Positions 60,746 through 64,000 of a stretch of DNA of 64,000 nt are shown piece after piece. The stretch is from an uncultured Endozoicomonas sp. (GTDB lineage: Bacteria; Pseudomonadota; Gammaproteobacteria; Pseudomonadales; Endozoicomonadaceae). Both the position numbers and the translations under genes were made by a program. Numbering within the stretch: the first letter of the stretch is position 1; every line of letters starts with the position of its first letter. The stretch spans positions 1 through 64,000 of the forward strand of contig NZ_CANMAO010000006.1 of the NCBI RefSeq assembly GCF_947495845.1. The letters run 5' to 3'. The notes below the pieces were generated by a model. It did not search any database and was not told the DNA's origin. It saw only the letters and a program-made list of their open reading frames with translations.

Positions 60746-60800
60746 TTCTGGGGTCATTTCTGGGGTCAGTTTTGCTTTTTTGGGGACAGTTTTGGGACAG
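60746..60800. repeat. direct repeats upstream of the integrase, possible arm sites
   Basis: TTCTGGGGTCA occurs twice (60746-60756 and 60758-60768), followed by TTTGGGGACAG (60779-60789) and TTTTGGGACAG (60790-60800). Four related G-rich units lie in 55 bases between the integrase gene and tRNA-Phe. Similar short repeats serve as arm-binding sites of tyrosine recombinases; here that is inferred. The remaining 300 bases of this gap (60580-60934) hold no gene I can support. Confidence 0.5.
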
Positions 60801-60934
60801 TTTCCCATTGCGATGTAAAAATAGAGCATGAAAGCTGTTGACAGATTATGAAAATATTAAATATAATTAATTCAATAACTTGCTGGCGATTTCTGGCTCT
60901 ATTTGAAAGCAAAAGCAAGGATATGACAGATTAT

Positions 60935-61010
60935 GCCTGGGTAGCTCAGTTGGTAGAGCAGCGGATTGAAAATCCGCGTGTCGGTGGTTCGATTCCGCCC
61001 CTAGGCACCA
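60935..61010 (+). tRNA. tRNA-Phe (GAA)
   Basis: A 76-base cloverleaf. The acceptor arm is GCCTGGG/CCTAGGC with one G-U pair, the D-arm GCTCAGTTGGTAGAGC, and the anticodon stem GCGGA/TCCGC with loop TTGAAAA (anticodon GAA). The T-arm contains GGTTCGATTCC and the CCA end is encoded. Very close to E. coli tRNA-Phe. No second copy of its 3' end (an att-site trace) occurs elsewhere in the window. Confidence 0.97.
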
Positions 61011-61018
61011 TATGATGA

Positions 61019-61052
61019 AGGCCTCGAAGCGTTAAGTTTCGAGGCCTTTTTT
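61019..61052 (+). terminator. rho-independent terminator after tRNA-Phe
   Basis: Stem GGCCTCGAA and TTTCGAGGCC, starting at about 61020 and ending at 61046, followed by TTTTTT. A strong classical terminator 9 bases after the tRNA. Confidence 0.92.
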
Positions 61053-61199
61053 CGTTATCAGTATACGACGAATTTATTGTGCTTATGAGTTTTATCTAAA
61101 ATGCAAATCAGTATTTGAAATTCTGTAAGAAAGTGATTACTGACGTTTAGTTGAACCAGAGCTGCCGATCCTGCTTTAACTGGATCGGCATATGTAATG

Positions 61200-62654
61200 T
61201 CAAGCTTCAGGAATAACCTTCAAAGTCGCTACCAGAAGATCCCAGAAACGGGCGACGCTTTGGATATGCACTTTCTCATCCGGAGAGTGAGGGAAGCGGA
61301 TGGTTGGGCCGAAGGAGATCATATCCCACTCGGGGTATTTGCTGCCCAGCAGGCCGCATTCCAAACCGGCATGAACCACTTGAACTCCGGCTTCTTTATC
61401 AAACAGATCCAGATATACCTGCTTCATGGTTGCCAGAATCGGTGAATTGGCATTTGGCTTCCAGCCCGGGTAACTATCAGAAAAGACCACTTCAGCACCC
61501 AATAGCTTGAACAGGCCAGCTACTGAATCATTAATGCCTTCATTGCAGCTTCCTACCAGGCTTCTTGGCAGAATATGAACAAAGACTTGTCCTTCACGGA
61601 TATTCAGCACGCCGATGTTCAGCGAAGTTTCCACAACGCCCTCAATGGAATCACTCATTCGCTGAGCGCCATTAGGGCAGGCATTGATTGCGGCAATCCA
61701 GCTGTTTTGAGCGGGGAGCGACATCAGTTCACTGGCTGGCTCAGCATCAGTCATGATGATGGACAGGTTAGACTCAACTTCTGCAAGCTCTGCAGTGATG
61801 TCGTTGCTGATCAGATCAACAATCTTTTCACAGGCAGCCAAAGAGGTTGCGGGAATTCCAATAACCGCAGAAGCTTCTCGCGGAATGGCGTTGGCAAGGG
61901 AACCGCCAGTCAGGCTGGCAATACGAATGCCTTCGGCTTCCAGGCGCTGAATAATACGCGTCAGCAACTTAATTGCGTTACCGCGACCAAGGTGAATATC
62001 GCAGCCGGAGTGACCGCCTTTTAATCCGGAAATGGTCAGAGTCTTAAATACTAATTTACTATCAACTGCTTCTGTCGTGTATTCACCCTTCACTTCAACA
62101 CGGGTTCCGCCGGCGCAGCCGATATAAAGCTCGCCTTCATCTTCTGTGTCGAGGTTCAGCAGGATTTTCCCTTGTAGCCTATTAGGTTCAAGACCTTGCG
62201 CTCCGATCATGCCGGTTTCTTCCGTCGCCGTGAACAGCGCTTCAATCGGGCCATGCTGAAGGTCTTTGGATTCCAGAACGGCCAGAGCAGCGGCCATGCC
62301 CATGCCATTGTCTGCGCCGAGTGTGGTGCCTTCTGCGGTTACCCAGTCGCCATCGATATAGGCTTTGATTGAGTCTGTGGTGAAGTCATGAGCCGTGTCG
62401 TTGTTTTTCTGAGGCACCATGTCCATGTGACCCTGAAGTACGACACCGACACGGTTTTCCATTCCGGCAGTGGCTGGCTTGCGAATGATGACGTTCCCTG
62501 CAGAGTCGGTCTGACATTCCAGGTTGTGCGCTTTAGCAAAACCGATCAGGTGCTCGCGGATCTCATCTTCGTGAAAAGAAGGGTGTGGGATGTCGCAAAT
62601 CGCTGCAAAATGCTGCCATAGAGCATGGGGCTGCAGTTCATGGATAGCGCTCAT
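61200..62654 (-). CDS. pepD: aminoacyl-histidine dipeptidase (peptidase D)
   Basis: A 484-residue M20-family dizinc dipeptidase. Visible blocks: FAAICDIPHPSFHEDEIREH, the first metal region VVLQGHMDMVPQKN, TLGADNGMGMAAALA, TATEETGMIGAQGL (catalytic Glu and metal Glu), LNLDTEDEGELYIGCAGG, and the C-terminal HAGLECGLLGSKYPEWDMIS with the last metal His region. It hydrolyses dipeptides such as carnosine and is cytosolic. Length equals that of E. coli PepD. Transcribed alone. Confidence 0.96.
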   Translation of the reverse strand: MSAIHELQPHALWQHFAAICDIPHPSFHEDEIREHLIGFAKAHNLECQTDSAGNVIIRKPATAGMENRVGVVLQGHMDMVPQKNNDTAHDFTTDSIKAYIDGDWVTAEGTTLGADNGMGMAAALAVLESKDLQHGPIEALFTATEETGMIGAQGLEPNRLQGKILLNLDTEDEGELYIGCAGGTRVEVKGEYTTEAVDSKLVFKTLTISGLKGGHSGCDIHLGRGNAIKLLTRIIQRLEAEGIRIASLTGGSLANAIPREASAVIGIPATSLAACEKIVDLISNDITAELAEVESNLSIIMTDAEPASELMSLPAQNSWIAAINACPNGAQRMSDSIEGVVETSLNIGVLNIREGQVFVHILPRSLVGSCNEGINDSVAGLFKLLGAEVVFSDSYPGWKPNANSPILATMKQVYLDLFDKEAGVQVVHAGLECGLLGSKYPEWDMISFGPTIRFPHSPDEKVHIQSVARFWDLLVATLKVIPEA

Positions 62655-62852
62655 TAAAGACTCCAGTGCTAGTTATGTTGACTGCTATATTGGTTGTTTT
62701 TTGATAGCTGAGAGGAGCAATAGTGGGGACATTGGTACAAAACATCAATGCTGTTTTTAGATCGCATTGTCTTGGGTCATGAATTTATTAGAAAACGGAT
62801 GTTTATTATTTATTTTTTTCTTGAGGCTTTTTATTAAGTGTTTAATCGTGTT

Positions 62853-62886
62853 CCCGAGCTAGATAGTTCGGCTACCATAGCTCGGG
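62853..62886 (-). terminator. hairpin after the RidA-like gene
   Basis: CCCGAGCTA (62853-62861) and TAGCTCGGG (62878-62886) pair perfectly around 16 bases, 14 bases past the end of the minus-strand RidA gene. On that strand it is followed by GAACACG, then an AT-rich stretch. Confidence 0.6.
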
Positions 62887-62899
62887 AGTGATTCTCTAT

Positions 62900-64000
62900 T
62901 TACGCCTGTGGCGGTGTGCCTTCAGCATTGGAAAGCACCGCATCTATCTGTACCAGTGCGCCTTCAGGAATGTCGGCAACGCCAAGCACGGTTCTTGCAG
63001 GCAGGTCTCCGTTGAAGAACGTTTTATACACGTCATCCACCGCCTCAATATCGGCAATTTTTGTCAGCTGAATATTTATCTTTACCGCGTCGTCCATCTC
63101 GTGGCCAATACTTTCCACAATCACCTTAATGTTTTGCAGGCACTGTTGAGTTTGTTCCTCTACTCCGCCGTCAACCATGTTTCCGGTGGTTGGGTCCAAA
63201 GGCAATTGTGCAGTGATATGGTTGTAATGAGAAAAAGCGACGGTTTGCGTATACAGAGAAGAGGTTGGTGCATCGTTAGTATTACGCGCTTTAATCACAA
63301 TGCCGTGACGATCTTCAACGGCCTGTGGCGGTGTACCGTCGCCGTGGGAAACGACGGCATCGATTTGAACCAGGGCATCCATCGGTAAGCCAGAAGTAAT
63401 CACAACAGAGCGTGCAGGAACATAACCTACGGCTCTGGCGATGGCAGAATCAGGGAAGAAGGTTTTGAAAACGTCATTGACGGCATCAACATCTGCAGCG
63501 TTACGAACGAAAATGCCCAGCTTCACGATGTCGTCGAAAGGCACGTCAATGCTTTCCAAAATGGCTTTGATGTTTTTCAGGCACTGCTTGGTCTGTTGCT
63601 TAATGCCCCCCATGACTTTATTGCCGGTGGTTGGGTCGATCGGTAATTGCGCACCAATGTTGTTGTAATGGGAAAAAGCGACAGTTTGCGTTGAGAAAGG
63701 GCTTTGAGGCGCGTTCGGCGTGTTGCCAGCAACTTTGACAAGATCGCAAGGCGCTTGCGGGTGAGTGCCTTCACCGTTGGAAATCAGTGCATCCATTTGT
63801 ACGCGAGCACCTTGCATTGGCAGAGCTTCAACGGCTAATGAAGTTCTTACCGGAGGATAGCCCTGAAAGAAGGTGGCATACACTTCATCGATTGCGGCAA
63901 GTTCAGTAATGTTAATTGCATAAATATTGATTTTGACCACGTCGGACATAATATGACCAACGCTTTCAACAATCGCTTTAATATTATCCAGACATTGTTT
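62900..64000 (-). CDS. tandem RidA-domain fusion protein, 5' end outside the window
   Basis: The frame is open from the TAA at 62900 to the right edge, so the gene is partial. An internal ATG at 63949 is not the start, because in-frame family sequence (QCLDNIKAIVESVGH) precedes it. At least three RidA/YjgF units are fused, each with SHYNxIxAQLPxDPTTGN, CLxNIKxIxES, VxDVxxTFF and an Arg-containing strand (PVRTSLAV, PARSVVIT, PARTVLGV) ending in QxDAxxS. RidA is normally a single 130-residue domain forming trimers that deaminate reactive enamines or imines with that arginine. A covalent trimer-like protein is implied. The enzyme's usual Glu is replaced by Asp in all units (MDAL, IDAV). Confidence 0.85.
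   Translation of the reverse strand, partial: KQCLDNIKAIVESVGHIMSDVVKINIYAINITELAAIDEVYATFFQGYPPVRTSLAVEALPMQGARVQMDALISNGEGTHPQAPCDLVKVAGNTPNAPQSPFSTQTVAFSHYNNIGAQLPIDPTTGNKVMGGIKQQTKQCLKNIKAILESIDVPFDDIVKLGIFVRNAADVDAVNDVFKTFFPDSAIARAVGYVPARSVVITSGLPMDALVQIDAVVSHGDGTPPQAVEDRHGIVIKARNTNDAPTSSLYTQTVAFSHYNHITAQLPLDPTTGNMVDGGVEEQTQQCLQNIKVIVESIGHEMDDAVKINIQLTKIADIEAVDDVYKTFFNGDLPARTVLGVADIPEGALVQIDAVLSNAEGTPPQA

Noticed and set aside
60935-61010. Search for a duplicated tRNA-Phe 3' end as an attachment-site trace
   Set aside because: No second copy of the last 20 bases was found in the window, so no att pair can be annotated.

Overview
The window looks like a chromosomal segment of a marine, host-associated gammaproteobacterium. 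The closest fit is the Oceanospirillales, probably Endozoicomonas-like. This is inference from gene content: a complete psp locus, a yejABEF-type peptide importer, a Vibrio-style TonB2 cluster, an E. coli-like mdlAB exporter, pepD, and large repeat proteins of the kind seen in intracellular or symbiotic bacteria. No rRNA or ribosomal-protein genes are present to fix the taxonomy.

Layout. (1) About 0-16.1 kb is an accessory region rich in toxin-antitoxin and defence genes, intact and decayed: parDE, an orphan JetD-like (Wadjet) gene, hicAB, an orphan hepT, a Uma2 nuclease, a vapC with an in-frame stop, a Phd-UPF0175 antitoxin with a frameshifted DUF3368 toxin, an intact vapBC, an IS66 tnpA scrap and a Fic remnant. 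Between these lie a secreted protein plus KTSC-domain hydrolase pair, a 1192-residue SNF2/SWIM helicase, a KfrA-like protein and a cluster of four consensus DnaA boxes. (2) 16.1-19.8 kb is the envelope-stress locus: a small periplasmic protein, pspA, pspB and pspC, divergent from pspF, then a GNAT gene. (3) 19.8-26.1 kb is a four-gene peptide ABC importer. (4) 26.9-34.9 kb is a TonB-dependent receptor followed by DUF3450, TtpC, ExbB, ExbD, TonB and a TPR protein, which together form an energised outer-membrane uptake system. (5) 35.3-37.8 kb is a small insertion: an ISL3 transposase remnant, an AbiEi/AbiEii type IV toxin-antitoxin pair and another transposase fragment.

(6) 38.1-52.3 kb is the most system-like block: an M3 oligoendopeptidase, a possible 35-residue peptide gene with a strong ribosome-binding site, a heterodimeric MdlAB-type ABC exporter, a second M3 oligoendopeptidase, an M13 lipoprotein endopeptidase, then an RND pump and its adaptor. 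All are on the + strand. I read it as a possible peptide maturation and export locus; that is a hypothesis. (7) 52.3-60.9 kb is an island bounded by an IS66 tnpB scrap and a tyrosine recombinase next to tRNA-Phe. It holds two large repeat proteins: one with nine 44-residue helical repeats and a C-terminal RAP domain, and one with ten 38-46-residue repeats and a nucleotidyltransferase-fold domain. A 163-bp MITE-like palindrome sits beside the integrase. (8) 61-64 kb is housekeeping: tRNA-Phe(GAA), pepD and a protein of at least three fused RidA domains that runs off the right edge.

Short tandem duplications occur at or just after the stop codons of three genes (exbB, mdlB and the M13 peptidase), a pattern the gene annotation does not explain.
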